A stretch of 64,000 nt of DNA from positions 3,286,001-3,350,000 of the forward strand of contig NZ_AP022575.1 of assembly GCF_010730055.1 (NCBI RefSeq), written 5' to 3'. Below, piece after piece: positions 24,502 to 34,267 of the stretch. The notes beneath the pieces are model-generated. The model saw only the letters and a list, made by a program, of their open reading frames with translations. It had not been told where the DNA came from and did no database searches. Source of the stretch: Mycobacterium shinjukuense. GTDB lineage: Bacteria; Actinomycetota; Actinomycetes; Mycobacteriales; Mycobacteriaceae. Every line of letters begins with the position of its first letter. Position 1 is the first letter of the stretch. Position numbers and translations under genes: made by a program.

Positions 24502-25821
24502 GTGACGGTTGAGCTGGCGCATCCGTCGACCGAGCCGCTGGGATCGGGTTTACCCGGCGAACCGGCCCATCCCCGCTGGTGGTTCATCTCGACGACGCCC
24601 GGCCGCATCCTGACCATCGGCATCGTGCTGGCCTCCCTGGGCGTTGCCAGCGCGTTCGCCACCTCGACCACCATCACCCACCGTCAACAGGTGTTGACCA
24701 CCGTGCTCAGGGACACCGAGCCGCTGTCGTTCGCGGCCGGACAGCTCTACACCGCGCTGTCGGTGGCCGACGCCGCGGCGGCTACCGCATTCATCGCCCC
24801 GACCGAACCGAGCGCCGTGCGGCTGCGCTACGAGCAGGCCATCACCGCTGCCGCGGTGGCCGTCACCCGGGCGTCCAGCGGGCTGACCGACGAATCGTTG
24901 GTGCCGTTGCTGGGCCGGATCAACGCCGAATTGGCGGTCTACACCGGGTTGGTGGAGATCGCGCGGACCAACAACCGGGCGGGTAACCCGGTGGGGTCGT
25001 CATACCTGTCGGAGGCCTCCGGGCTGATGCAGTCGACGATCCTGCCCGACGCGCAGCGGCTCTACCAGGCCACCTCCGCCCGGGTGGACACCGAGACCAC
25101 GGCCTCCACCCAGATCCCGGCTCCGGTGATCCTCGTCGTCGCCACCACCGTCGTCTTCGGCGCGTTCGCGCACCGCTGGCTCGCCCAACGGACCCGACGA
25201 CGCATCAACCCCGGTCTGGTCGTGGGCGCGCTGGCCATCACCGTGATGGTGGTGTGGGTCGGGATCGCGTTGACCATTTCGACGACCGCAAGTCGCAGCG
25301 CCAAAGACACCGCGGCCGAGTCGCTCAAGACCATCACCAACCTGGCGATCACCGCTCAGCAGGCACGGGCCGACGAGACGCTGTCGCTGATCCGCCGCGG
25401 CGACGAGGAGGTCCGCAAGCAGTCCTTCCATCAACGCATCGCAACCATGCACCAACAACTCGACGCGTACATGTCCCGCCACGACGCCGTTGACAAACCC
25501 GACCTGCAGGGCGCCGGCCAGCTGCTGGTCCGCTGGCAGCACGCCAACGACCGGATCAACTCGTACATGTCGGTGGGCAACTATCGCGCCGCCACCCAGG
25601 TTGCGCTGGGTAAGGGCGCCGACGACGCCACCCCAGCGTTCGACCAGCTCGACGCGGCGCTGACCAAGGTGATGGAGCAGAGCCGTAACCGGCTGCGCAA
25701 CGACATCCTCAACGCGCACCGCGGACTGGCCGGCGCCCAGGTGGGCGGCGTGGTGCTCAGCCTGGGTGCGGCCATCGCGGTCGCCCTCGGCCTGTGGCCG
25801 CGGCTGAAAGAGTATCGATGA
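24502..25821 (+). CDS. glnX: GlnX, membrane sensor partner of GlnH and PknG
   Basis: The GTG at 24502 gives 439 residues, the length I recall for Rv0412c. Four membrane helices are visible (about 36-56, 206-226, 240-262 and 414-433), separating two extracytoplasmic helical domains of about 150 residues each. Work in mycobacteria places GlnX between the periplasmic binding lipoprotein GlnH and the cytosolic kinase PknG in sensing aspartate and glutamate. The stop overlaps the glnH start (ATGA), and glnH overlaps pknG, so the three are one operon. Confidence 0.9.
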   Translation: MTVELAHPSTEPLGSGLPGEPAHPRWWFISTTPGRILTIGIVLASLGVASAFATSTTITHRQQVLTTVLRDTEPLSFAAGQLYTALSVADAAAATAFIAPTEPSAVRLRYEQAITAAAVAVTRASSGLTDESLVPLLGRINAELAVYTGLVEIARTNNRAGNPVGSSYLSEASGLMQSTILPDAQRLYQATSARVDTETTASTQIPAPVILVVATTVVFGAFAHRWLAQRTRRRINPGLVVGALAITVMVVWVGIALTISTTASRSAKDTAAESLKTITNLAITAQQARADETLSLIRRGDEEVRKQSFHQRIATMHQQLDAYMSRHDAVDKPDLQGAGQLLVRWQHANDRINSYMSVGNYRAATQVALGKGADDATPAFDQLDAALTKVMEQSRNRLRNDILNAHRGLAGAQVGGVVLSLGAAIAVALGLWPRLKEYR

Positions 25822-26792
25822 TGCGGCGCCGAGTGCGACGCTGGTCCGCCGTCCTGGTGACGGCGATCGCGCTCGCCGGGTGCGGGCACCCCGAGCCGCT
25901 GAAAACGGAAGTGACGCCGACGCTGCCGAGGCCCACCCCGGTCGGTATGGAGGAAATGCCGGTGCAGCCCCCGCTGCCGCCGGACCCGACCAGCCAGGAC
26001 TGCAACCCGACGGCCAGCCTGCGCCCGTTCGCCGACAGGGCCGAAGCCGATGCCGCGGTGGCATACATCCGCGACCGCGGCCGGCTCATCGTCGGGCTCG
26101 ACATCGGCAGCAACCTGTTCAGCTTCCGCGACCCGATCACTGGGGAGATCACCGGCTTCGACGTCGACATCGCCGGCGAGGTGGCGCGCGACATCTTCGG
26201 CGACCCGTCGCACGTCGAGTACCGGATCTTGTCGGCCGCCGAACGCATCACCGCGCTGCAGCTGTCACAGGTTGACATCGTGGTCAAGACCATGACCATC
26301 ACCTGCGAGCGCCGCAAGCTGGTGAACTTCTCCACCGTGTATCTGGACGCCAACCAGCGCATCCTCGCTCCGCGTGACTCGGCGATCGCCAACGTGTCCG
26401 ACCTGTCCGGCAAGCGAGTCTGCGTGGCGCGGGGCACCACGTCGCTGCGTCGGGTCCGCGAGATCGCGCCGCCGCCGATAGTCGTGTCGGTGGTGAACTG
26501 GGCCGACTGCCTGGTCGCGCTGCAGCAGCGTCAGATCGACGCCATCAGCACCGACGACTCCATCCTGGCCGGGCTGGTGGAGGAGGACCCCTACGTACAC
26601 ATCGTGGGGCCGAACATGGCCACCCAGCCGTACGGCATCGGGATCAACCTGGACAACACCGGGCTGGTGAGGTTCGTCAACGGCACACTGGAACGCATCC
26701 GCGGCGACGGCACCTGGAACGCGTTGTACCGCAAGTGGTTGACGGTTCTGGGCCCGGCGCCCCTCCCGCCCCAGCCGAGGTACGTGGACTGA
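25818..26792 (+). CDS. glnH: GlnH, amino-acid-binding lipoprotein
   Basis: The protein has 324 residues from the ATG at 25818, which overlaps the glnX stop. Signal peptide with lipobox IALAGC (about residues 16-21). A Pro-rich linker is followed by a type II periplasmic binding domain with the SBP-bac-3 pattern GFDVDIAGEVARDIFG, QVDIVVKTMTITCERR and RQIDAISTDDSILAGL. No ABC permease or ATPase gene is nearby, which fits a sensory rather than transport role with GlnX and PknG. Confidence 0.93.
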   Translation: MMRRRVRRWSAVLVTAIALAGCGHPEPLKTEVTPTLPRPTPVGMEEMPVQPPLPPDPTSQDCNPTASLRPFADRAEADAAVAYIRDRGRLIVGLDIGSNLFSFRDPITGEITGFDVDIAGEVARDIFGDPSHVEYRILSAAERITALQLSQVDIVVKTMTITCERRKLVNFSTVYLDANQRILAPRDSAIANVSDLSGKRVCVARGTTSLRRVREIAPPPIVVSVVNWADCLVALQQRQIDAISTDDSILAGLVEEDPYVHIVGPNMATQPYGIGINLDNTGLVRFVNGTLERIRGDGTWNALYRKWLTVLGPAPLPPQPRYVD

Positions 26793-29080
26793 TGGGCAAG
26801 CCCACGCCGAAAGCGTCGCAGGCCGAATGCTCGGGCCCCGAGGACGGCCCCGGCACCCAGCCGGCGGAGGCGCAGACGACGACGGCGGCGACCAACCGGG
26901 CCGAGGCCACCCAGGCGGTCTTCCGCCCCGATTTCGAGGACGACGAGTTCCCGTTTGTCTCCATAGGCACCAAGGGTGGCGAGCCGCCAGAGGCGCTGAC
27001 GACCGCTACCCGAGTGCTGCAGCCGGTCCGACGGCTGGCTGGCGGTTTGGTGGAGATCCCGCGGGTGCCGGACATCGATCCGCTGCAAGCCCTGATGACC
27101 GACCCGGTGGTTCCGGAGTCCAAGCGGTTCTGCTGGAACTGTGGACGACCGGTCGGCCGGTCCGGGTCGGAAGCGGCGGCGACCTCGGAGGGCTGGTGCC
27201 CCTACTGCGGCAGTCCCTACTCGTTCCTGCCGCAGCTGAGTCCCGGTGACGTCATCGCCGGCCAGTACGAGGTCAAGGGCTGCATCGCGCACGGCGGGCT
27301 GGGCTGGGTCTACCTCGCCCTGGACCACAACGTCAACGACCGCCCGGTGGTGCTCAAGGGCCTGGTGCACTCCGGTGACGCCGAGGCGCAGGCGATCGCG
27401 ATGGCCGAACGGCAATTTCTGGCCGAGGTGGTGCACCCGGCGATCGTGCAGATCTTCAACTTTGTCGAGCACACCGACCGGCACGGGGATCCGGTCGGCT
27501 ACATCGTGATGGAGTACGTCGGCGGGAAATCGCTCAAACGGGGCCGCAAAAACGGGAAAGCCGAAAAACTGCCGGTCGCGGAGGCGATCGCCTACCTGCT
27601 GGAAATCCTGCCCGCGCTGGGCTACCTGCACTCGATGGGCCTGGTCTACAACGACCTGAAGCCGGAGAACATCATGCTCACCGAGGAGCAGCTCAAGCTG
27701 ATCGACCTGGGTGCGGTGTCGCGGATCAACTCGTTCGGCTACCTCTACGGCACCCCCGGCTTCCAGGCGCCGGAGATCGTGCGAACCGGCCCGACGGTGG
27801 CCACCGACATCTACACCGTGGGCCGCACGCTGGCGGCCCTCACCCTGAACCTGCCTACCCGCGACGGTCGCTACGTGGACGGGCTGCCCGACGACGACCC
27901 GGTGCTGACCACCTACGACTCCTACGGCCGGTTGCTACGCCGGGCGACCGACCCCGATCCCCGTCGACGGTTCACCAGCGCCGAAGAGATGTCCGGACAG
28001 CTGCTGGGGGTGTTGCGGGAAGTGGTCGCCCAGGATACCGGGGTGCCGCGGCCCGGGCTGTCCACGATTTTCAGCCCCAGCCGCTCGACGTTCGGGGTGG
28101 ATCTGCTGGTGGCACACACCGACGTGTACTTGGACGGCAAGGTGCACTCGGAGAAGCTGACCGCCAAGGAGATCGTGACCGCGTTGTCGGTGCCGCTGGT
28201 CGATCCGACCGACGTGGCCGCCCCGGTGCTGCAGGCCACCGTGCTCTCGCAGCCGGTGCAGACGCTGGACTCGCTGCGCGCGGCCCGCCACGGCGCGCTC
28301 GACGCCGACGGTGTCGACCTGTCGGAGTCCATCGAGCTGCCGCTGATGGAGGTGCGCGCGCTGCTGGATCTGGGTGATGTCGCCAAGGCCACCCGCAAGC
28401 TCGACGATCTCGCCGAGCGGGTGGGATGGCGCTGGCGTTTGGTCTGGTACCGCGCCGTGGCCGAGCTGCTGACCGGTGACTTCGACTCGGCCACCAAGGA
28501 TTTCACCGAGGTGTTGGACACCTTCCCCGGCGAGCTGGCGCCCAAGCTGGCGCTGGCCGCCACCGCCGAGCTGGCCGGCGCCACCGACGAGCACAAGTTC
28601 TACCAGACGGTGTGGCGCACCAACGATGGCGTGATCTCGGCGGCCTTCGGGCTGGCCAGAAGCCAGTCCGCCCAAGGCGATCGGGTCGGGGCGGTGCGGA
28701 CGCTCGACGAAGTGCCGCCGACCTCCAGGCATTTCACCACCGCACGACTGACCAGTGCGGTGACCTTGCTGTCCGGCCGGTCGACCAGCGAAATCACCGA
28801 GGAGCAGATCCGTGACGCCGCCCGCCGAGTGGAGGCGCTGCCGCCCACCGAACCGCGTGTGCTACAGATCCGCGCGCTGGTGCTCGGCGGCGCGATGGAC
28901 TGGCTGAAAGATAACAAGGCCAGCACCAACCACATCCTCGGTTTCCCGTTCACCGATCACGGGCTGCGGCTCGGTGTGGAGGCGTCGCTGCGTAGTTTGG
29001 CCCGGGTGGCGCCCACCCAGCGGCACCGCTACACGTTGGTGGACATGGCCAACAAGGTGCGGCCCACCAGCACGTTCTAG
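26792..29080 (+). CDS. pknG: Serine/threonine protein kinase PknG
   Basis: The protein has 762 residues from the ATG at 26792, which overlaps the glnH stop. N-terminal disordered region with Thr residues, then a rubredoxin-like domain (CWNCG near residue 114 and CPYCG near 136). The kinase domain follows (GGLGWVYLAL P-loop, catalytic Lys in VVLKG near 189, and VYNDLKPENI in place of the usual HRD, a known PknG feature). A C-terminal TPR-like helical region follows from about residue 430. PknG phosphorylates GarA/OdhI to control glutamate and TCA metabolism. It is soluble and receives its signal through GlnX. Confidence 0.97.
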   Translation: MGKPTPKASQAECSGPEDGPGTQPAEAQTTTAATNRAEATQAVFRPDFEDDEFPFVSIGTKGGEPPEALTTATRVLQPVRRLAGGLVEIPRVPDIDPLQALMTDPVVPESKRFCWNCGRPVGRSGSEAAATSEGWCPYCGSPYSFLPQLSPGDVIAGQYEVKGCIAHGGLGWVYLALDHNVNDRPVVLKGLVHSGDAEAQAIAMAERQFLAEVVHPAIVQIFNFVEHTDRHGDPVGYIVMEYVGGKSLKRGRKNGKAEKLPVAEAIAYLLEILPALGYLHSMGLVYNDLKPENIMLTEEQLKLIDLGAVSRINSFGYLYGTPGFQAPEIVRTGPTVATDIYTVGRTLAALTLNLPTRDGRYVDGLPDDDPVLTTYDSYGRLLRRATDPDPRRRFTSAEEMSGQLLGVLREVVAQDTGVPRPGLSTIFSPSRSTFGVDLLVAHTDVYLDGKVHSEKLTAKEIVTALSVPLVDPTDVAAPVLQATVLSQPVQTLDSLRAARHGALDADGVDLSESIELPLMEVRALLDLGDVAKATRKLDDLAERVGWRWRLVWYRAVAELLTGDFDSATKDFTEVLDTFPGELAPKLALAATAELAGATDEHKFYQTVWRTNDGVISAAFGLARSQSAQGDRVGAVRTLDEVPPTSRHFTTARLTSAVTLLSGRSTSEITEEQIRDAARRVEALPPTEPRVLQIRALVLGGAMDWLKDNKASTNHILGFPFTDHGLRLGVEASLRSLARVAPTQRHRYTLVDMANKVRPTSTF

Positions 29081-29134
29081 CTGGCGCCGGGTGTGAATCG
29101 CACGACGCGACACGCCGGCGGGCCGTCGTGTGGT

Positions 29135-30307
29135 TCACGCTCGACGATACCCACCCAGCACACTCACGCAGTCGCGGGCGATGACCAGTTCCTCGTTGGT
29201 CGGCACCACCAGCACGGTGATCGGTGAGTCGTCCGTGGAAATCCGGCGCACGCCGTCGGACTCGCCGTCGGACGCGGCGAGGTTCCGGTCCTCGTCGAAC
29301 CGGATTCCCAGTTCGGCCATCCCGGTCAACGCGTCCCGGCGCACCGCCGGGTCGTGTTCGCCGATCCCCGCGGTGAAGCTCACCACGTCGGTGTGGCCCA
29401 ACACGGCCAGGTAGCCGCCGAGGTACCTGCGCAACCGGTGAATGAACACGTCGTAGGCCAATTGCGCTGCTGGGTCGCCTGATTCGATCATCGCGCGAAG
29501 CCGCCGGAAGTCACGCTCGCCGGCCAGGCCCAACACCCCGGACCGTTGATTGAGCATCGCCTCGATATCGTCCACGCCCATCTTGGCGGTGCGCCACAGG
29601 TAGCCGATGACGCCCGGGTCCAGGTCGCCGCTGCGGGTCCCCATCACCAAACCCTCCAGCGGGGTCAGGCCCATCGACGTGTCGACCGGCCGGCCGGCGG
29701 CGATCGCCGACGCCGACGCGCCGTTACCCAGATGCAGCACAATCTGATTCAGGCCATCGCGCGGCCGGCCCAGGAACGCGGCGGCCCGCTCGCTGACGTA
29801 GCGGTGCGAGCAGCCGTGAAAGCCGTACCGGCGGATCCGCCAGGTCTGGGCCAGCTCCCGGTCGATGGCGTAGGTGGCCGCCGCCGGCGGCAGGTCGTGG
29901 AAGAAGGCGGTGTCGAACACCGCGATGTGCGCGACGTCGGGTAGCAGTCTGCGCGCCACCCTGATGCCCAGCACCGCGGGCGGATTGTGCAGCGGGGCCA
30001 GCGCGGACAGCCGCTCGAGCTTGCCGATCACCGTGTCGTCCAGCGGTGTCGGCTGATGAAATTCCATGCCGCCGTGGACCACCCGATGCCCGACCGCGAC
30101 CAGCCCGCAGGCCTGCAGGTCGATCCCGTCGGTGGCCAGCATGTCGAAGGCGCGCCGCAGCGCCTGCTCGTGGTCGGCCACCGCCGACCACGGCTCCCCG
30201 ATCCGCTCGACATTTCCGGCGGCCCGCGCGACGCCGGAGTCGGCGTCGACGAGCTGGAACTTCAGCGACGACGAGCCGGAGTTGATCACCAGCACGGCGT
30301 TATTCAT
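29135..30307 (-). CDS. ackA: Acetate kinase AckA
   Basis: The protein has 390 residues. It interconverts acetyl phosphate plus ADP and acetate plus ATP. Motifs: N-terminal VLVINSGSSSLKFQL, GHRVVHGG, FDTAFFHDLP, HLGNGASASAI, and FTAGIGEHD. The ATG at 30307 overlaps the end of pta by 8 nt and is preferred over an upstream in-frame start at 30385. Last gene of an fgd1-pta-ackA operon, convergent with pknG. Confidence 0.96.
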   Translation of the reverse strand: MNNAVLVINSGSSSLKFQLVDADSGVARAAGNVERIGEPWSAVADHEQALRRAFDMLATDGIDLQACGLVAVGHRVVHGGMEFHQPTPLDDTVIGKLERLSALAPLHNPPAVLGIRVARRLLPDVAHIAVFDTAFFHDLPPAAATYAIDRELAQTWRIRRYGFHGCSHRYVSERAAAFLGRPRDGLNQIVLHLGNGASASAIAAGRPVDTSMGLTPLEGLVMGTRSGDLDPGVIGYLWRTAKMGVDDIEAMLNQRSGVLGLAGERDFRRLRAMIESGDPAAQLAYDVFIHRLRRYLGGYLAVLGHTDVVSFTAGIGEHDPAVRRDALTGMAELGIRFDEDRNLAASDGESDGVRRISTDDSPITVLVVPTNEELVIARDCVSVLGGYRRA

Positions 30308-32375
30308 GGCTGCCCTGCGCCTGAATGGCGGTGATGGCAACGGTGTTGACGATGTCTTCCACCAGCGCACCCCGGGACAGGTCATTCACCGGCTTGCGCA
30401 AGCCTTGTAACACCGGGCCGATCGCAATCGCCCCGGCGGAGCGTTGCACCGCCTTGTAGGTGTTGTTGCCGGTGTTGAGGTCGGGGAAGATCAGCACCGT
30501 GGCCCGGCCGGCTACCGGCGAATCACCCAGCTTGGCGACCGCCACCGAGGGCTCGACCGCGGCGTCGTATTGGATGGGGCCCTCCACCGGCAGCTGCGGA
30601 TCCCGCGAACGCACCAATTCGGTTGCCGCCCTGACCTTGTCCACGTCGGCTCCGGTCCCGGAAACGCCGGTGGAGTAGGACAGCATGGCCACTCGGGGTT
30701 CGATGCCGAACTGTGCGGCGGTGCGCGCCGAACAGATGGCGATATCGGCGAGCTGTTCCGGTTTCGGGTTGGGGATGATCGCGCAGTCGCCGTATACCAG
30801 CACCCGATCCGGCAGGCACATCAGGAAAACGCTGGACACCGTGGAAACGCCCGCAACGGTCCTGATGATCTCCAGCGCCGGACGCACCGTGTGTGCCGTG
30901 CTGTGAGCAGCACCGGACACCATGCCGTCGACATGGGAATTGTAGACCAGCATGGTGCCGAAATACGTGGCGTCGTGCATGATTTCGCGGGCCTGTTCGA
31001 CGGTGACGCCCCTTGCCTTGCGTAACTGGGCATACTGGTCCGCGAAGCGGTTCAGCAGTTCGCTGGTGCGTGGGTCGGTGACCGTGGCGCCGTCCAGGTC
31101 GACACCGAGTTCGGCCGCGCGCGAACGGACTTGGCCTTCGTCGCCCAGGATCGTCAGGTCCGCGATGCCGCGCTGCAGCAGGCGCCCGGCGGATGCCAGG
31201 ATGCGGTCATCATCGCCTTCGGGTAAGACGATGTGTTGGCGATCCGAGCGCGCCCGCTGCTGCAGCCGATGGGTGAACATCTGCGGGGTGGTGACGGTGG
31301 GGATCGGGATCGCCAGCTGCGCCAACAGGTCGGCGATGTCGACGTGGCGCTCCATCAGGTCCAGCGCGGTGTCGATCTTGCGATGCGAGGCGGCCGTCAC
31401 CCGGCCGCGGGCCGCGGCGGCCGCGCTGGCGGTGTCGAAGGTCCCCAACGCGGTGGTGATGATGGGCAGCCGCAACCGCAGACCCGACACCAGGGCGGCG
31501 ATCGACGGATGCAGCTCGAACCCGCCATTGAGGACCAGGCATGACAGCGACGGAAACCCTTGCGCCGCATGGGCGCTGGTGACGGCGAGCACCACGTCGG
31601 AACGGTCGCCCGGGGCGATCACCGCCATGCCGTCGCGCAGCCGCTCCAGCACGTGGTCGGCGGTCATCCCGGCGACCAGCACGTCCATCACCTCGCGCCC
31701 CGCCAGCGCGACGTCCCCGCTGACCACGGTGCCGTGCACGGCCGCGGTGAGCTCGGCCACCGTCGGCGCGCACAGCAGCGGTTCCTCGGGCAGCACGTAG
31801 CCGCGAGGGGTGAATGTCCGCAGCGCCTCGGTCGTGGCGGCCATCTGCGCGGGCGCGCAGCGATTGGCTACTACTGCCGCGACGTGCGCCCGCTGGGCGG
31901 ACAGCTCCGCCAAACAAATCGCAACGACGCTGGCGACCTGATCGGGGGTGCGGTCCTTGGCACGCACCGTCAGCAGCACCGGCGCGCCGAGGTTGACCGC
32001 GATCCGGGCGTTGACCGAAAGCTCCGCTGGGCTGGTTACGTCGGTGTAGTCGCTGCCGACGATCACCACGGCGTCACACCCCTGCGCCATCGCGTGATAG
32101 GCCTCGACGATGCTGGCGATCGCGGCGTCGCCGTCGTCGTGCAGCTGCTGATAGGTCACCCCAACGCAGCGCCGGTAGGGCAGCCCCGCGGTGGCGTGCT
32201 CCAGCAGCAGCTCCAGGATGTAGTCCCGGTCGTTGCCACCAGATGTCCGCGTGATCGGCCGGAACACACCGACTTTGGCCACCGTCGCGGTCAACCGGTG
32301 CAGGATCCCCAGCGCGATCGTCGACTTGCCGGTCTCCGCCTCCGGCGCGGTGATGTAGATGCTGGACGGGGGCAC
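30300..32375 (-). CDS. pta: Phosphate acetyltransferase Pta
   Basis: The protein has 691 residues. It has an N-terminal P-loop BioD-like domain (APEAETGKSTIALG), a central DRTGG regulatory domain and a C-terminal phosphotransacetylase domain (LPEGDDDRI, DATYFGTMLV, SGAAHSTAHTVRPALE). It makes acetyl phosphate from acetyl-CoA. The GTG at 32375 begins 1 nt after the fgd1 stop, and its own stop lies within ackA, so the operon is tightly packed. Confidence 0.96.
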   Translation of the reverse strand: MPPSSIYITAPEAETGKSTIALGILHRLTATVAKVGVFRPITRTSGGNDRDYILELLLEHATAGLPYRRCVGVTYQQLHDDGDAAIASIVEAYHAMAQGCDAVVIVGSDYTDVTSPAELSVNARIAVNLGAPVLLTVRAKDRTPDQVASVVAICLAELSAQRAHVAAVVANRCAPAQMAATTEALRTFTPRGYVLPEEPLLCAPTVAELTAAVHGTVVSGDVALAGREVMDVLVAGMTADHVLERLRDGMAVIAPGDRSDVVLAVTSAHAAQGFPSLSCLVLNGGFELHPSIAALVSGLRLRLPIITTALGTFDTASAAAAARGRVTAASHRKIDTALDLMERHVDIADLLAQLAIPIPTVTTPQMFTHRLQQRARSDRQHIVLPEGDDDRILASAGRLLQRGIADLTILGDEGQVRSRAAELGVDLDGATVTDPRTSELLNRFADQYAQLRKARGVTVEQAREIMHDATYFGTMLVYNSHVDGMVSGAAHSTAHTVRPALEIIRTVAGVSTVSSVFLMCLPDRVLVYGDCAIIPNPKPEQLADIAICSARTAAQFGIEPRVAMLSYSTGVSGTGADVDKVRAATELVRSRDPQLPVEGPIQYDAAVEPSVAVAKLGDSPVAGRATVLIFPDLNTGNNTYKAVQRSAGAIAIGPVLQGLRKPVNDLSRGALVEDIVNTVAITAIQAQGSHE

Positions 32376-32376
32376 G

Positions 32377-33387
32377 TCAGCCCAGCCGCCGCAGCCGCGG
32401 CGCGAGATCCTTTTCGAAGAGCTCCAGGAAGCGGCGCTGGTCATGTCCGGGTGCGTGGAACACCAGGTGGTTGAGGCCCCACGTCACATACTGGCCCACC
32501 GCTTCCACGGCTTCGTCGGGGTCGCAGGCCACAATCCAGCGCTTGGCGATCTGCTCGATCGGCAGCGCGTCGGCGGCCCGCTCCATTTCGATCGGATCGT
32601 CGATACTGTGCTTCTGCTCAGCGGTCAGCGACAGCGGCGCCCAGAACCGGGTGTTGTTCAGGGCCAGCTCGGGGTCGGGGTCGTAGGAGATCTTGATCTC
32701 GATCATCTTGTCGATGTCGTTGACGGATCGGCCGGCGGCCGCGGCGCCGTCGCGGACCGCGGGCAGCAACTTCTCGGTGTACAGCTCCGCGCCCTTGCCG
32801 GACGTGCAGATGAAGCCGTCGCCGGCGCGTCCGGCGTATTTGGCCACCGCCGGCCCGCCCGCGGCGATGTAGACCGGCACGCCGCCCTCGGGCACGTCGT
32901 AGATCGAGGCACCCTTGAGCCGGTAGTACTCTCCGTCGAAGTCCACCCGATCGCCGCGCCACAGCTCCCGCATCAGCCGCACCGATTCGCGCAGCCGGGC
33001 GAACCGTTCCTTGAACTCCGGCCAGGCACCCTGGTAGCCGGTGGCGATCTCGTTGAGCGCCTCTCCGGTGCCCACTCCGAGGAAGACGCGGTTGGGATAT
33101 AGGCAACCCATGGTGGCGAAGGCCTGGGCAATCACGGCAGGGTTGTACCGGAAAGTCGGGGTCAGCACCGAGGTGCCCAGCAGCAGCCGCTTGGTCCGTT
33201 CGCCGACGGCGGTCATCCAGGACAGCGAAAACGGGGCATGCCCGCCCCGGTGCCGCCACGGCTGGAAATGGTCACTGACGGTGGCGCTGTCCATGCCGTG
33301 GGCTTCGGCGGCGACGGCCAGTTCGACGAGCTCGCGCGGTGCGAATTGTTCTGCAGATGCCTTGTAACCCAGCTTCAGTTCAGCCAC
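32377..33387 (-). CDS. fgd1: F420-dependent glucose-6-phosphate dehydrogenase Fgd1
   Basis: The protein has 336 residues. It oxidises glucose-6-phosphate and reduces coenzyme F420, the electron source for nitroimidazole prodrug activation and other F420 enzymes in mycobacteria. The luciferase-like TIM barrel shows the active-site His of VSDHFQPW (about residue 40), LGVGTGEALNE with Glu near 109, and the phosphate-binding Lys and Arg blocks. The GTG start at 33387 has AGGAG about 13 nt upstream. First gene of the fgd1-pta-ackA operon, divergent from the metallo-hydrolase. Confidence 0.97.
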   Translation of the reverse strand: MAELKLGYKASAEQFAPRELVELAVAAEAHGMDSATVSDHFQPWRHRGGHAPFSLSWMTAVGERTKRLLLGTSVLTPTFRYNPAVIAQAFATMGCLYPNRVFLGVGTGEALNEIATGYQGAWPEFKERFARLRESVRLMRELWRGDRVDFDGEYYRLKGASIYDVPEGGVPVYIAAGGPAVAKYAGRAGDGFICTSGKGAELYTEKLLPAVRDGAAAAGRSVNDIDKMIEIKISYDPDPELALNNTRFWAPLSLTAEQKHSIDDPIEMERAADALPIEQIAKRWIVACDPDEAVEAVGQYVTWGLNHLVFHAPGHDQRRFLELFEKDLAPRLRRLG

Positions 33388-33425
33388 CCGTCTTTTCTAC
33401 TCCTATCCGAGGGTCACGGACCCGC

Positions 33426-33511
33426 GCGCCCGGCTTCGCCGCGCTCGCGATCGCTCCGGCGCTCACGGTCGCGACCCGCCGCGCCCGGCTTCGCCGCGCT
33501 CGCGATCGCTC
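33426..33511. repeat. Direct repeat of about 31 bp, 55-bp period
   Basis: GCGCCCGGCTTCGCCGCGCT continuing through CGCGATCGCTCC occurs at 33426 and again at 33481. It lies in the divergent gap between fgd1 and the metallo-hydrolase gene. The second copy ends just before the TACACT -10-like box. Confidence 0.75.
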
Positions 33512-33525
33512 CTACACTCGCGGGC

Positions 33526-34266
33526 ATGGCTGAGCTGGTTCGGGTCACCGACAGGGTGCATCTGGCCCGCGGGCACGCGGTCAACTGGGTGCTGGTCACC
33601 GACCACACCGGCGTCATGCTGATCGACGCCGGCTACCCCGGCGACCGCCAGGAGGTGCTGGCCTCGCTGCGCGCGCTGGGCCATGAACCCGGCGACGTGC
33701 GGGCCATCCTGCTGACCCACGCGCACATCGACCACCTGGGCTCGGCGATCTGGTTCGCCCGCGAGCACGGCACGCCGGTGTATTGCCATGCGGACGAGGT
33801 GGGCCACGCCAAACGCGAATACCTGGAGCAGGCGTCGATCCTCGATGTGGCGCTGCGCAGTTGGCGGCCCCGCACGGCGGCGTGGGGCATTCAGCTGCTT
33901 CGCCGCGGCGGCCTGACCCGCAGCGGCATCCCCACCGCCCAGCCGCTGACCACCGAGGTAGCCGCTGGGCTACCCGGTCGCCCGCTGGCCATTTTCACCC
34001 CGGGACACACTAGTGGGCATAGCTCGTATCTGGTCGATGGTGTGCTGGCCAGCGGCGACGCGCTGATCACCGGCCATCCGATGTTGCGGAACCGAGGGCC
34101 GCAACTGCTGCCGAGGGTGTTCAACCACCACCAACAACAGTGCATCCGCAGTCTTGGTGCGCTATCCCTGCTGGAAACCGAGGTCCTGGCCCCTGGCCAC
34201 GGCGACCTGTGGTGTGGACCAATTCGCCAGGCCACCGAAGAAGCAATCGCACGAACCGAGCGCTGA
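33526..34266 (+). CDS. Metallo-beta-lactamase-fold hydrolase
   Basis: The protein has 246 residues. The metal-binding motif THAHIDHLGSA (HxHxDH, about residues 64-72), the distal His of HTSGHSSYL, the bridging Asp in SGDALITGHP and the final His in APGHGD give a complete binuclear site. The substrate is unknown. It matches the Rv0406c position next to fgd1. TACACT (33513-33518) lies 7 nt before the ATG, with no Shine-Dalgarno, suggesting a leaderless start. It converges on pks6 with 1 nt between stop codons. Confidence 0.88.
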   Translation: MAELVRVTDRVHLARGHAVNWVLVTDHTGVMLIDAGYPGDRQEVLASLRALGHEPGDVRAILLTHAHIDHLGSAIWFAREHGTPVYCHADEVGHAKREYLEQASILDVALRSWRPRTAAWGIQLLRRGGLTRSGIPTAQPLTTEVAAGLPGRPLAIFTPGHTSGHSSYLVDGVLASGDALITGHPMLRNRGPQLLPRVFNHHQQQCIRSLGALSLLETEVLAPGHGDLWCGPIRQATEEAIARTER

Positions 34267-34267
34267 A

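Noticed and set aside
30444..32474. Long plus-strand frames opposite pta
   Set aside because: Antisense shadows; pta motifs on the minus strand are complete.
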